This document shows positions 1 through 12,676 of a stretch of 64,000 nt of DNA, piece by piece. Where the stretch lies: the NCBI GenBank assembly GCA_036426205.1, contig CM071570.1, forward strand, positions 72,976,838 through 73,040,837, given 5' to 3'. A program made the position numbers and the translations under genes. The stretch comes from Ascaphus truei. Its lineage: Eukaryota; Chordata; Amphibia; Anura; Ascaphidae. How positions within the stretch are numbered: the first letter of the stretch is position 1; each line of letters begins with the position of its first letter. The notes under the pieces were generated by a model. It did no database searches. It had not been told where the DNA came from and saw nothing but the letters and a program-made list of their open reading frames with translations.

Positions 1-1290
1 TTTGACACAGTTGATCATGTTACCCTGCTTAACAAACTCCAGAGCTCTGGAATAGGGAAACATGCTTTAAACTGGTTTCAGTCCTACCTATCAGGAAGAT
101 CCCAACATGTGTCCATCTCAGGCTCTAACTCCAACCCCCTGGATATCACCTGTGGTGTCCCGCAAGGCTCTGTTCTGGGGCCCCTACTCTTCTCAGTGTT
201 CATTAATGATCTTCCCACAGCTTGTAAGGAAGCCTCAATACACATGTATGCAGATGACACAATCCTATATGCACACAGCCATAGCCTCTCTGACCTTCAG
301 CACATACTTCAGTCTGACTTTTTCAGACTCGAAAACTGGATTTCCCAAAACAAACTGTTTTTAAACACTGACAAGACTGTAACAATGGTATTTGGGACCA
401 AGACTAAATTTGTAAAGCTTCCAGTGACTGAGCTCCTGATTAGAACCAACGCTAACACCACCCTAACCCCTGTCACTAGTTTTAAATACCTGGGCTTATG
501 GTTTGACTCCCACTTAACATTCGGGATGCACATTGATACCCTGACAACAAAGACCTATGCCAAACTAGGGGTACTTTACAGGAACAAATCCTCCCTAAGT
601 CTCCTGGTCAGAAAGCGTATTGCACAGCAGATGCTAATGCCAATTATTGACTATGGAGACATAGTATATGGCTCGGCTCCTCAAACCCACCTTAGCAAAC
701 TTGACACGCTCTACAATTCAATTTGTCGTTTTGTTCTCCAATGCAACTACAACACACATCACTGCGAAATGCTCAAAGAACTAGATTGGTCATCACTAGA
801 GTCTAGGCGCAAAGTTCACCTTTCCTGTCTCACCCTCAAATACTTTCTGGGCAAGCTACCCAGCTACCTGAACAAGCTCCTCACCCCTACCACATGTAGC
901 ACCTATCACCTGAGATCAGACTCCAAAAGACTATTCATGGTCCCAAGACTCAACAAAGTATCCGGACGTTCCTCCTTCTCCTTCCGTGCACCCCAAAACT
1001 GGCACAACCTACCAGAGACTCTCATATCCACCACCAGCTTAAGTTCTTTCAAATCTAAGGCTGTCTCGCACTTTAATCTGGTCTGTAACTGTTTCATACG
1101 CTCATAATATATATTTTCTTTAACTGTGCACGCAATGTCTTGTATATAATGTATACCTTGTTCATTTATGTAACTGTACTTGTAACCATGTATTATTTGT
1201 TTTACTCTGTGCCCAGGACATACTTGAAAACGAGAGGTAACTCTCAATATATTACTTCCTGGTAAAATATTTTATAAATAAATAAATAAA
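1..1290 (+). mobile_element. LINE 3' half, CR1/L2/Rex1 group
   Basis: The frame is open from base 1 (FDTVDHVTLLNKL) to the stop at 1105-1107 and continues beyond the left edge. It shows reverse transcriptase blocks WFQSYLSGRSQHV, GVPQGSVLGPLLFSVFINDL and the catalytic YADDTILYAHS (about residues 83-93 of the visible part), then the thumb and C-terminal region LMPIIDYGDIVYGSAP and FRAPQNWHNLPE. The 180 bp 3' UTR ends ACTTCCTGGTAAAATATT and an AAATAAATAAATA tail. The RT part is intact, so this is a fairly young insertion. Three other sites carry its tail. Confidence 0.85.
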
Positions 1291-1672
1291 ATTAGTGAAT
1301 CGCGTCTCCGGCTTCACTTTTTATCGGACGTGCTTTTTTTTCCCAGCTGGACGCAAAAGCACGGAGCTTAGTGCATAGCCCCCATAATGTGCCACTTGGA
1401 CATGTGCTGCATGCAGACTAAAGCTGCTCTACCTGGGCTTATATGGGCCTAGCAAGTCACCTGACAGGTTCTGTCTGCTTAATTAGCACATCTGAGGCAC
1501 ATTCAAACAGATGGTTTTCTACACAGGGTGTTCCCTGCCTAGGTGTCAACGCTTAATTTAATTAAGGGTAGAATGAAACAGGATTTAGAGATGGTTTTTA
1601 CCTAGCATTGTATCATTTGCATATACTATAATACACACAGCAAAGGCTTCAATGAGAGGATTTAGATATATA

Positions 1673-1880
1673 TATCCGGTGACCCCCTACTTCTGGAGAT
1701 ACTTATCTCCGAAGTAGGTGCCGGTAGCTGCTCTGTCTCAGCTAGCAGGGCTTTCAGGTTTGAAGCTCCCGCGTCACATGGGCCAATAAAAAGCTGCACA
1801 GATTATGTCACAGCTTCCCATTGGCCTGCAGGCCGGTAAATATCTGAAGAGCAGACATATTGTGAAATTCCAGAGACGTC
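1673..1880 (+). mobile_element. Copy of a repeat family with GGTGCCGGTAGC
   Basis: The order CCCCCTACTTCTGGAGATAC, AGTAGGTGCCGGTAGCTGC, GGGCCAATAAAAAGCTG, GTCACAGCTTCCCATTGG and GGCCGGTAAATATCTG parallels 6905-7180. Only the inner part is retained. Confidence 0.55.
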
Positions 1881-3206
1881 CTGCTTCAACTCACACTCAC
1901 ACTCTCTCACTCTCATTAGATTCGCAAAAAAAATCCGCCTCCTTGGATTGCCTCTTTAATCCTTTGGAATTAGTGTCAATATATTGTTAGAATGGCACTC
2001 AAAACGTAGGAAATTTAAACAATAATCACAATTGCATTTTATTTTCATGAAAATCTATTATATACTGTAGTCATGTTAAAAAAAAAAAAAGCTGCTGTCA
2101 GTTTTTTTTTTTAATACAAAGAGGATGGTATTGTGTTAGCCCGTAAGAAAAGACAAAGAAAAGTAAGGTGGAAGCCATATCTTTAATAGCTAAATCGTGG
2201 TTTATAAGAGTCCACGCTGCCAGGACCACAAAGGACCCTTCTTTCGGCAGATTTTTGGTAACAAATTGTATAATTATTGTATACGTACAGCTTTTATATT
2301 CAGTCATCTGAGCATTTTCTGTAGACAATGGTTTTCTCTACATAAGGCCCTTTCCATTATCTGATTTTCCGTTTGCACTGAAATCCAGTTTACTTGCCCG
2401 ACTGTAAAAGGCGAAGCAGATGAAATGAAAAAAAAAAAATATATATATATATCTAAAGTCATCTTAAGTTGTCCAGCGATGTGTATTGATTTATTTCTAA
2501 GAGATGGAATTAGTAGTTTGAAGCATGGCTACCATTTAATTCCAGTACAAAGGAAAATATGTCACAGCTCTTGTATGTCTTCATACTGTATATTCCTCTT
2601 CTGCTATTCTGCTTCTCGCTTCATAAAAAGCACACCTATTTACCACTAATTAGGCTGCAAAGTGTACCGAGTAGCATTAGTCCCACTCAGCTACTCAGTC
2701 AATACCTCAGCCAAGCCCATTCCTACTCTTCTGCTGAAAGAAAGAAAAAAACCTCATACTAGTTGAAGGAGCTGAACAATAAGAACAAGATGATACAGCT
2801 TTTATGTAATTGTGGACCTACTTATCCCTAGTACATTCCACAAATCAGCTACGTTTTTTTTTCTTTAAAACAAATTATGTTATTTTTTATTATTTATTCT
2901 GCGAGCACACATTTCATATGCCTCATGCGGCCCACATGTAGCATAACCCGATTTGTCATTATTATTGTGTAAATCTCTTTGTCAAATACATTCAGATCTT
3001 TTACCAGGTCTTCTTGAAAACACTTATTGTACAGCCTCAGCCCTCGCCCGACTGTTCTAATGTCTCTATTACCCCTTTTTTTGGGTTTGGCATTTATTAA
3101 AATGATCTGGTTACAAATTCAATTTTGTCTCAGCATCTCATTAAAATGCCAATAATTATTTCATCACTTTTAGCCTGATGCAAACAATAGCCCATGTAAA
3201 TTGGGT

Positions 3207-3240
3207 CTAAGTGAAAAGGCCATAAGGGTCGAAACATTAG
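3207..3240 (+). ncRNA. Hammerhead-like relic
   Basis: CTAA, then GTGAAAA in place of the CUGANGA core, a short stem GGCC-ATAA-GGGTC, intact GAAAC (3231-3235), AT, and TTAG pairing with the leading CTAA. Two core positions are changed, so it should be inactive. Confidence 0.4.
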
Positions 3241-4285
3241 CATGACTGCTGCTACTGTCTGAAAATATGCTTAACAGACCTCTGCCTGCCTAGGTGAGCG
3301 GTACTGTAATATGATGAGCATTTAATGGGAGCACAAGTGGCAGGGATTGAAGAGTGCAGATGGGCCCATTTGATATCCGAAATCTGCCTCAATTACTTCC
3401 TTTCAATACAAGGCTCAGTCTTTTGTAGACGATGTTCTTTCTATACAATTGAAATGTTATTTTGTGTTACAATTATCTATTTTGCTATATGATTGCAAAT
3501 GGGAACTAATGAACATAGGGTCGTAAAAATGATGGTCGCAGAGACTTAGCGCAATAATTGCATGATGAATGGGTGTGATATAACCCCCACTATATTATTT
3601 GGGGGAGATAAAGGAGTAGCTGGCATGCTCGTTCACACTCAAACACACTTGCACACTTACAATGACTTGCCCGTGTGCAAGTTCGGATCACACACATTCA
3701 AACCTACCTTTAAAATAACTAATTCACACATACATTTGTACACAGTAGTGTAGGTTGTACGTAGTTACAAATAATACATTTTAAAGAGCAATTTCACTTA
3801 AATTCCCTCAGTAAAAATATATGTTTCTAAAGCAGCCTCTGCAACATTGGGGACATGAAAACAGGTACGCTTTAGTTCCTCTGTAAATGTGGGATACAGG
3901 AGTTTGCAAGTAAGTAAGCACTTATGAAGTTACCATATCACATGTAATTTATCATATGTAAAGATCATTTATGAATTAAAAAAAACAAAATCTTGTATTT
4001 CCTGATTTGTTTGTACAGTATATACTTATTCATACATAATATACATAATATAGAAGTATGAGTGATAACCTTCCTATTATACTCTGATCATTTACCAAAT
4101 AAGCCATCAATCTTCTAAGCTTCAACCAATGGGAGACAGGGAGTGGACCTATTTTCTTTCAACTTAACCTGATCAGTGGAGGATCTTTAGGAGGAAAAAG
4201 ACTGACCCCTTGTCACTCAGAACCTCAATTTCTTGAGCTATGTTGGTGAAACTGAACCTAAACTATGGGTTACTTTTTAACCATG

Positions 4286-5583
4286 TGTAGCCAGGTCCCC
4301 CCTTCCCTTGTAGACCCCCCCTCCGGGTACTCACTGCAGCCGGTAACGGGGAGGTGTGGGGGCATGTGCGGGCTCAGCGCGTTCTCCTATTGATGCGGCC
4401 GGTTGCCGGGGACGCGTGCGGCCGGTTGCCGGGGACGCGGTCGCGTTGCGAGGCCCCCGGCGGTTCCCGATGCAGGGCGCCGCCATCACTCATTGCCTCG
4501 CGCATGCACAGTAAGACCAGGCGACAGGAGGCACAGAGACAGCTCGCGCATGCGCAGAACAAGCGCGCGAGAGGCAGCAAATCACAGGAGGGCTCACAGC
4601 AGGGACTACAGATCCCATGAGCCTCAGGAGCGCCCCACGTGACGCCAGGGAGCCAATAGGGCTAGAGTATCTCCCTGCACAGAGGGATGGATACATTTTG
4701 CGGGCTCTGAGCACGTTAGTCAGTCGGGACCAGGAAGAGCTAGGGGAAGGAGGTGAGTGCAGGGGTCAGTGACCCACTGCATTAGGCCAGTAACCGCCTA
4801 GGCCCCAGATAGGTCCTGAACTCCCCAGCTTGTGATGCTACAGGGACAGGCTGTAGGTTAGGGACCCTGTCACAGTAGTGCTAGTGTTAGATAGGGACAC
4901 AGCGGACGCTGCGCTCCCCGAGAAGAGACTTGGGCTCAAGTCTGTGCTAAAGAGATAGAGACTATCTCCAGGGTGGGATCGCCCCTGGCGGACCTTCGTG
5001 CGAGGAAGCATTGGATGACAGACGGGATCACCAAGCAGCAGATCCTTTTTGAAGTTGATTGCTGGCCCGAGTGCAGGAGTGCTCGGCAGGTACCTTCCTA
5101 AGTGCACCAACGTATCATATATATATATATTCATTACACATAGTGGCAGCGCTGACCACGGGACAAAGGGGGTTAGGCTGTGGACACGGTGTGGGGATAC
5201 ACGGTGGTGGGTAGGTACACTCCTAGTGGAGTGAAAGACACTTTGGACTGAGTTATATTTGTGGAGTTACCCTCTAGGGGAAGTATTACTATTATCAAGG
5301 TGTGTGATTATTCTGCATTACAGTAAAGTGGTTATATACATTCCTGTGTATGTGTTTATTGTATATGTGGGTCCTGTGTAGGCAACCTTCTACATTCCTA
5401 GAACCCTACACAGGTGGAGGCGCTGTGAACCAGATTGAGCTGAAGGTCTCACCCCAGGTTCCCAACCAGCGGAGGCTTAGGTCTCTTGTGAACCTAAAGG
5501 TATATGCACCACACCTGGTAACACATAGGTTCCCACACACTCACACTATATCTGTGATTGGGGTGGAGGGAATAACCGTTACA
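4286..5583 (+). mobile_element. Solo LTR, 1.3 kb, with target duplication
   Basis: The element begins TGTAGCCAGG, ends ACCGTTACA and is flanked on both sides by CATG (4282-4285 and 5584-5587), a 4 bp target duplication. Its first 350 bp are CpG-rich, with a roughly 22 bp unit, GCGGCCGGTTGCCGGGGACG, repeated at about 4396 and 4420. GGTGGAGGCGCTG lies near 5415. Termini match the LTR at 26216-27035, so both belong to one Gypsy-like group. No internal region is present, so it is a solo LTR. Confidence 0.7.
4545..4556. promoter_or_regulatory. NRF-1-type palindromic site in solo LTR
   Basis: CGCGCATGCGCA fits the palindromic NRF-1 consensus and lies in the CpG-rich promoter half of the LTR. A weaker relative (CGCGCATGCACA) lies at about 4498. 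Whether it is used is unknown. Confidence 0.4.
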
Positions 5584-5587
5584 CATG

Positions 5588-6904
5588 TAATTGGCTGCCG
5601 ACTGCAAATGTAATATGTCTAAAACAAACATTGTACAGATTACATCAGCAAGTGGAGGAGAAGGACTTGACATGTGAACGGTCCCGCTCAGTGACATTAA
5701 ACAAACGTCATCTTGCTATGTTTCCAAACAAACTTGAAAACAAAATAAATAAAAATACTTTCAGCTTTCTAAATGTATTTTAAAGCGGCAGTCCAAGTTG
5801 CCGGATTTTTATTTTTTAATTTCATTTTTTTCCCCTTTAATATGTCCATCAATACAAACCACAAAATGATAAGTAATTAGCTAAGTTGCCGATTGATCTG
5901 TTCTCTTGTGATCGATCGGTGAAGATTCGGCTCGGGGGTTCACTAAATGGGTGTCAGTGCAGCAGAAGAGGACCAAAGATGCAAAGTTCTGTGGGGAAGA
6001 TTGTTAATATAAATTTCAGTAACAATTTTGTTCCCTTTGTTCCAATATATATTTTAGTATCCATTTTGTTTCCCCTTGTCCCAGGTTTTACTTTTAAAAT
6101 GTATTACTTTAAAATTTGAGCAGGTGTTCTGGCAAATCTCCTAGAACTCTCATCCTCGAAGATAAGAGAAGAATGTTAGCTTGTTAGCTTTTTATAAACA
6201 AAGCTTCACTCCCTGTACTTCCACATTTCTCCCTTCTCTGCTTCCCTTGCTCCCTAGACATAAGTGAAAGGCACAAATGTAAGCAACATTTAATCTATGT
6301 AGCAATAAATTAGGTAGAATGTCAGCGAATACCTCTAAGACACTTCAGCAAAAACACCTCTAGAACTGTTTTTGGCTATATAACTCTGTGTTATCTGTAA
6401 TAAAGTAGTCTAGTGATTTGATAGAAGAGCTTGCATGTGTCTTATTCAAACTGCTGGACTCAAGGCCTGCACTGCTCTCTATCCACGCATTGAATACACA
6501 ATCTCCTGGGAGAGCTTCCGAGTCGCGGACGGGCATAAAGAATTATATATTAACAAAGATCATGTGACCAGGCCGGTTCTAGATACAATTGGTGCACTGC
6601 AGGAGTGGACAGGGTTCAAAAAGGGGTGTGCCAGAGCCTGTTTCAGAAGAGGAAGGGGGTGTGACTATGTACATGGTTGCTATAGAAACAAAAAAATGCT
6701 TGTTACATTATAATATATTAAAAAATTTATTTTAAAGTTGTTTTTAAAAAAATACTACAAGTTTTTTCTCATAGTAGAGAACTGATTTATTAAAAAAAAA
6801 TACACATGTAGGTTATTGCTTGGTTTGCAGCATTAAAAGGCAGCAAATACCCATTTATACCCAACATATCACAGTCATTGGGTTTGAGTTTTTTTTTTTT
6901 TACT
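5588..6904. other. No gene seen
   Basis: AT-rich, non-coding. TTAAAGCGGCAGTCCAAGTT near 5782 looks like a dispersed repeat start. A 92-codon plus-strand frame at 6435 has no recognisable features. Confidence 0.55.
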
Positions 6905-7180
6905 ACAGGATTGAAGCACGGGGTCTCTGGAGCTGAACCCCATTAATTACAGCTCCAGGCACCCCCTGCTCCCAGAGATACATACCTCCATAGTAGGTAC
7001 CGGTAGCCGCTCCACGGTTCATATCAGGGCGGTGTTTCAAAGTTTTCGCTCCCTGCGGGCCAATAGGAAGCTGTGATGTCACCCGATGCGGCTTCGTATT
7101 GGTCTATGTATCCGGGGGCTTTAAGCTGCAGAAAGATACTGACACCCCCTTCTGAGGTATGTATCTCTCGATGGAAACAA
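6905..7180 (+). mobile_element. Copy of the same repeat family
   Basis: It contains GGGGTCTCTGGAGCTGAACC, GCACCCCCTGCTCCCAGAG, AGTAGGTACCGGTAGCCGC, GGGCCAATAGGAAGCTGTGA and TATCCGGGGGCTTTAAGC, in the same order as the copies at 1673 and 63160. Confidence 0.6.
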
Positions 7181-7519
7181 AGAAATGACAGCGCAAAAAA
7201 ACCATAGTGTAGTAAATTTTAAAAACTATTTATAAGGTGGAGGTGAGTGTTGCACGTACATCAATAAAAAAGGTTATCAGCATGACATGTTTGGGACATG
7301 TTACCACTCGGCGGGGACAGCAGGACACGGACCAAAGTATCTTGGACGTCCTCCCTCTAGCTGCTGGTATCCAGGAACGGTGTATGCAGCTCCACTTTGG
7401 GGAACCTTCCCGTGTGCTGAAGATACTCCAGCCGGTGGTTCAGAAGGGGTGATCTCCTAGTCGCTTCCGGGTTAGTCCACGCTTACGTCTGACGTCATCT
7501 GGCGGCGTCTCTCAACCGG

Positions 7520-7952
7520 TCTGTTAGGCTTACAGGATTCTGAGTGTCTGCCTGTGTTAGTTGGGGATAACAGGACAGGCTTTCGGTTCTGTAGCTCTAT
7601 TCTTCAGTGCAGCGCCTCCATTCCAATAGGACCTATCAGAGATAGGTGCAGTCACTGCAGGAAAACATTTCCCAGGGAGAGGGAAATTGTCTTGCTGTCA
7701 GCATTCAGTCCTTCTGTGTGCATCAAGACATCATCTTTTCCTCAGGTCAGCTAAGGAAAATCTCTGCAGCCTTCCTTCTCCTTATGTCAGCCCAAATGTG
7801 AGCTTTGGAATCTCCTTCCTGCTTCTCACATCAGTTTTTCTAAAAGTCCTAATCAGCCAGGTGGAGTCTGGTTGATTGCCTGTGTGCAATTAACCACCAC
7901 ACTGCTGGATTCAGAGGCAGTTTCTCTCAAACAGTAATAAGTCCCTGTTACA
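7520..7952 (-). mobile_element. LTR-like fragment, minus strand
   Basis: On the minus strand it starts TGTAACAGGGAC and shares with the 35.1 kb LTR the order CTGCCTCTGAATCCAGCAG, GGTTAATTGC, then CTCCACCTGGCTGATTAG. Further on it carries TGGAGGCGCTGCACT (7604-7618), the core also seen in the TGTAGC-type LTRs. The left edge is uncertain. Confidence 0.45.
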
Positions 7953-9290
7953 GCATACATACGTATTTTGAATCTTACCATACTATCAAATATCTATTGA
8001 AGCATATATCACAAAGTGTTCACCCCACAAAGGAGGGTACTACAGAGCAACATGACTATCGAGCAATGTCACCTATTTATTAATATTGTAAACGAACATC
8101 TCGGATGCACCTTTTATCTCTGTCCCTTCTTTCACTTATAGTGTGTGTTTCAACATGCTTTGAAGCATTACCGCTCCCAGGCCATCATGCTTGAGTGTTA
8201 GAAAAGAAGAGCACATGAGTAGCTGGTTAATGTACAGCATGTTATCTCGGCTATTGACGTATAAGAAGCACTTACAGTACAGTCCTTGCCGTAGTGAGGT
8301 GCCGGCTGGGGATACTGGTGACCACAAAAGACATGATGAGAGATGCTTGGACAAAAAAGGTTTCTCATTTTTGCAGCTCTTTGTTAAAGATGTCTTAGAA
8401 ACAAAGTGATTTCAAAGTGTTTTCTTCTCCCTTAAGCCAAGAAGCTCCATACTCTGTATTACCTCACTAGCCTCTTTAGATTAGACTTGACTTGATGTAC
8501 ATCTAGAATGGCTTAAAAGTTAGAATAGCTCGTGGTGCAACTTTCATTTTGGAATAAACAGAGTAAATGTAGAAATACCCTGACAATTAGACTGAATGAA
8601 TCAATTGGCTGTTTAGCTTTAATCGGCAATTCTCTTCACATTATAAATGTTCTAATTCCTACTTAACAAAATTATCCAAAGGACAGCTGCAGATTTAGGC
8701 AGTATATATTGTAACAGAGCAATGCTGTATACTGAAGACACTTTCATTTTAGTTTTGTATTTCAGTGTTATTTAGAAGTGCAGTACCTCACAACCACAAA
8801 TGTTCAATTTAAAAAAAATCTATCTATCTAACAATATATAGATGTAGGGGGTATAACAGACTCTTTTTTTTAAGTTTTAAAGGACTTCAGTTAATTTGTG
8901 TGCTTTTGTTAACCTTCATACAGTATATGCACCTTTTTGTTATTCTATTCTCTAAAAAGAACAACATTGGGCTACAAAGTCATGTGGTTTATACACAATA
9001 GGGGCAATGCCCATATTTCTTATTTGTTTCCTTTTCTTCAAGTATCCTTTTTTTATTAATACTCTATTCACTATGCTGATCCTTAAATGCTCAGAAAAAG
9101 GCATTTGTCTTACTTTCTTTTAATGCCAGCTCCATCTTGACAATATAAAAACTTCCCACTTAGCTGAGGCCCCAAAAAATGAAATAAAAAATTCTCAGGT
9201 AAATTTCTATTGTTTCCTACAAAAGGACATTCCTTCCGTCCTATGTATGTCTCTCTGTCCTGCTTATCTGAGCAGTAGGATTTATTTTTT
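7953..9290. other. No gene seen
   Basis: Unique-looking AT-rich sequence between an LTR fragment and an L2 tail. No splice-flanked conserved frame was recognised on either strand. Confidence 0.55.
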
Positions 9291-10330
9291 ATGTATGTAT
9301 GTATGTATGTCTTTATTTGTATAGCGCCATAAAATGTACATAGCGCTTCACAGTAGTAATACATGTCATATAAATAACAAATATAAATAACACATCATGG
9401 GAATAAGTGCTTCAGACATACTGTAAAAGTAACATTAAGGAAGGAGTCCCTGCTCCGAGGAGCTTACAATCTAATTGGTAGGTAGGGAGAACGTACAGAG
9501 ACAGTAGGAGGGAATACTAGTAAGTGCGTCTGCAGGAGGCCAAGCTTTGTGTCATGTGTCCATGATTATCCAGTGCTACTCATATGCTTCTTTAAGCAGA
9601 TGTGTCTTAAGGTGGGTCTTAAAGGTGGATAGCGAGGGGGCTAGTCGGGTATTGAGGGGAAGAGCATTCCAGAGGTGTGGGGCAGAAAGTGAGAAAGGTT
9701 TAAGGCGGGAGAGAGCTTTAGATACAAAGGGGGTAGAAAGAAGACATCCTTGAGAAGAACGCAAGAGTCGTGATGGTGCATAGCGAGAAATTAGGGCTGA
9801 GATGTAATGAGGGGCAGAAGAATGTAAAGCTTTAAAAGTGAGCAGTAGAATTGAGTGTGAGATACGCGATTTAATCGGAAGCCAGGACAGGGATTTCAGC
9901 AGGGGAGACGCTGAGACAGATTTAGGAAAGAGTAGAGTGATTCTGGCAGCAGTGTTTAGGATAGATTGTAGGGGAGACAGGTGAGAGGTAGGAAGGCCGG
10001 ACAGCAGGAGGTTGCAGTAATCGAGACGTGAGAGAATGAGGGCCTGAGTCAGAGTTTTAGCAGTTGAGTAACAGAGGAAAGGGCGTATCTTTGTGATATT
10101 GCGGAGGAAAAAGCGACAAGTTTTAGAAACGTTTTGAATATGAGAGGAGAATGAGAGAGAGGAATCAAGTGTGACCCCTAGGCAGCGTGCTTGGGCTACT
10201 GGGTGAATGATCGTATTTCCAATAGCAATGTGGAAGGATGTAGTAGGGCCAGGTTTGGGAGGTAGTATAAGGAGCTCTGTTTTTGCCATGTTAAGTTTCA
10301 GTCGGCGGAGTTTCAGTGGGCTCTCCTTAT
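9291..10330 (-). mobile_element. 5'-truncated L2-type LINE
   Basis: The minus strand has a 237-codon open frame (10289-9576) with the blocks KTELLILPPKPGP, CLGVTLDSSLSFSSHI, ILSRLDYCNLLLSGLP, LSWLPIKSRISHSIL, SAPHLWNALPLNTR and a C-terminal LKTHLLKEAYE. The 3' UTR ends GCGCTATACAAATAAAG followed by four TACA units. The GCGCTATAnAAAT ending is typical of L2. The 5' break is near 10330 and the frame has no stop, so this copy is recent. Confidence 0.85.
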
Positions 10331-11194
10331 GGAGTTTTTTGATTGCCAGTGAGAAACCTGAAGCCCCGATGTCGCATCATTAGGGAAGTGCAATTTGGGG
10401 GAACTTCTTCTGACCTGGGCCCTAATGTCATTATAAGTCTCCTTTTTAGGGGGGCTAGGCATGTGCTAGCAGTGTATAAATGTTTAGAAGGCTGTGCACT
10501 CACGGCATCCCCCTGCACATTTTAGCCTGTGTTTCTACCACATTTTGTATATTCCACAAAGTGAATATTCACGTGCCTCTGTGGAGTTATTGCCCTTTGT
10601 TGTCAATGGGGCTTCAAAATGATGCTGTCACACTAAGTCAAATGGCCAAGACGTTAGACACCTTTATTTTGCCACCAAGAGGACCCCTGGGTTGAGAGAT
10701 GGAAGACCCTTCATCTACTATCAATAAATGGTCAACCACTAAGGTGGCAAGGTAATTCGAGGCTTGTTTTGGCTTAATTGATATTTTTGTTGCTCTCTCT
10801 ACATTATTTTTTACATTTGTTTATTTATTCTCTTACATAAGCATCCCTGTTTTGCAAGGGGAAGAGGACAATACTCCGGGAGAGAAGAAGAAATCCAAGG
10901 GAAAACACAGAATTTGTAATGTCTGCGTCCAGTTTTACCTGGAACCCCTCCTAACCGTTTGTGAGGATTGCCTTAAGGCAGTAGCTAATGGACACCCTGA
11001 GCATACTGTATAAAGGAATTTGTGAGATTGATTAAATCTACTATCGCAGAAGGGGTTTGGAGATCCATAGTCCAGACTACTCTTGATCATTACCTACTTT
11101 TTTCTTCTGTTCAATGAGATATAGAAGGTGTTTGAAGGGGGCAGAAGTGTTCAGGGGATGCTGCTTTAACAGGAGCCCTTAATCAAAGCCATTA
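10331..11194. other. No gene recognised
   Basis: The stretch at 10860-11010 (AAAACACAGAATTTGTAATG, GTGAGGATTGCCTTAAGGCA) resembles a decayed repeat-encoded segment but no protein could be assigned. Confidence 0.4.
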
Positions 11195-11850
11195 TATATT
11201 TATAAAATGTTTTAACCAGTAAGTAATATATTGAGAGTTACCTCTCGTTTTCAAATATGTCCTGGGCACAGAGTTACTGTATGATGACAAATGCATGGTT
11301 ACATTAAGTGAACAGGGTTATACATTATATATAAAGACAATGCATGAACAGTTAAAGATAATATATGTTATAGGCGTATGTTAACAGTTACAGACCAGCT
11401 TAAAATGTGAGACAGGTTTAGTTTTGAAAGAGTTTAGACTGGAGGTGGCTTGGAGAGCCTCAGGCAGATTGTTTCAGTTGTGATGTGCACGGTAAGAGAA
11501 GGAGGAGTTGCCGGATACTTTGTTGAACCTTGGGACTGTGAACAGGCTTTTAGAATCAGATCTCAGGTGATAAGAGCTGCATGTGGTAGGGGTGAGGAGC
11601 CTGTTCAGATAGGCGGGTAGCTTGCCCAGAAAGTATTTGAAGGCAAGTTAGGAGAGCTGAACTTTGCGCCTAGACTCAAGTGATGGCCAATCTAGTTCTT
11701 TGAGAATTTCACAGTGATGTGTGGTAGTTACAGTGGAGGACAAATCGGCATATTGAGTTGTAGAGGATGTCTAGTTTGCTAAGGTGAGTTTGGGGTGCTG
11801 TGCCATATACTATGTCCCCATAGTCTATAGCTGGCATTAGTGTCACGGGA
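11195..11850 (-). mobile_element. 5'-truncated copy of the same LINE
   Basis: Reverse-complemented, the segment reads LMPAIDYGDIVYGTAPQTHL at the right and ends with the GTGCCCAGGACATA / GAGAGGTAACTCTC / TACTTACTGGTTAAAAC tail at the left. Frameshifts are present. Confidence 0.75.
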
Positions 11851-12676
11851 GACGAGGTTATTTACACCTTTTTACGAGGATCATTCATTGAGCAAAACAA
11901 GGTAGAGCAATAAATTGTAAATTATTCGGCATAAATTCGCTTACACACAGTGAAACACAAAATACAGACGAAAAGACACACTTACATTGGGGCTGGGGAG
12001 GAAAACTAGACTTTCCTAGGTGCAGGGAACTCTTTGGGAGAGTTTTACCCTGACCGGAACTTAGCCTGGAATCTCCTGGAATCCAAATCGGCATAAAATT
12101 CCATACGCACCACTACGTTCTCTTTTGAGAACTTGGTCCCTCTTGACTGCGAGTCAGCCCAAATCTCCTGGAACTCAAATCGGCATAAAATCCCTGCCGC
12201 GACCGCTACATTCGATTCTGAGAACTAGGGCGCACAATGCTGGATTTAGTCTCTGGCGGGCAGCCCGCCCGCGCTCTTTCGGCTCGGACTCAAGGGGAAC
12301 ACACAATCTGATTGGTTCATGGCTTCTTATAGTATTCTCTGCTTTATTCATAAAATAGAAGCAAACCGGACAGCCAATCAGCACGTGGGAACTTTCTCAA
12401 GCAGCCAATCAGAGCCAAGCTGGGTAGAAAAGCCGGTTCAGTGTGCAGCAATATTCACTGCAGTTGGAGGGGGAGTTGCAGGAGAATGCCGGAGATGACG
12501 ATGATGCCCCCGCCACCACCTGGAGATTGACAGGCTAAACCCGTAGCCCGGAGGTAAGTGCCCAAATCCCTAAGTCTCCAGGTCAAACCCGGAGAGGTGG
12601 CAACCCTGCCCGCTACCCACCCCGGAGGCCTAACCAACCACCCGGGGGCAACTACCCCCACCCTCCACCCTCCTAC
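11851..12676. other. Repeat-derived, mixed
   Basis: A possible LTR-like start TGTCACGGGAGACGAGG lies near 11840; CTGGAATCTCCTGGAATCC and CTCCTGGAACTCAAATCGGC are repeated 100 bp apart. A right-end fragment of the hAT-like family ends at about 12607. Confidence 0.4.

Larger units (their letters stand above)
1291..4281. other. No gene seen
   Basis: AT-rich sequence with poly-A/T runs, one repeat copy at 1673-1880 and a hammerhead-like relic at 3207. Short open frames show no codon bias or known motif. It lies beyond the last CFAP61 exon found, so it is either intron or 3' flank. Confidence 0.6.

Noticed and set aside
4354..4714. Overlapping Arg/Ala-rich frames in a GC-rich region
   Set aside because: They lie in the CpG-rich half of a solo LTR, overlap on both strands and have no domain or splice support.
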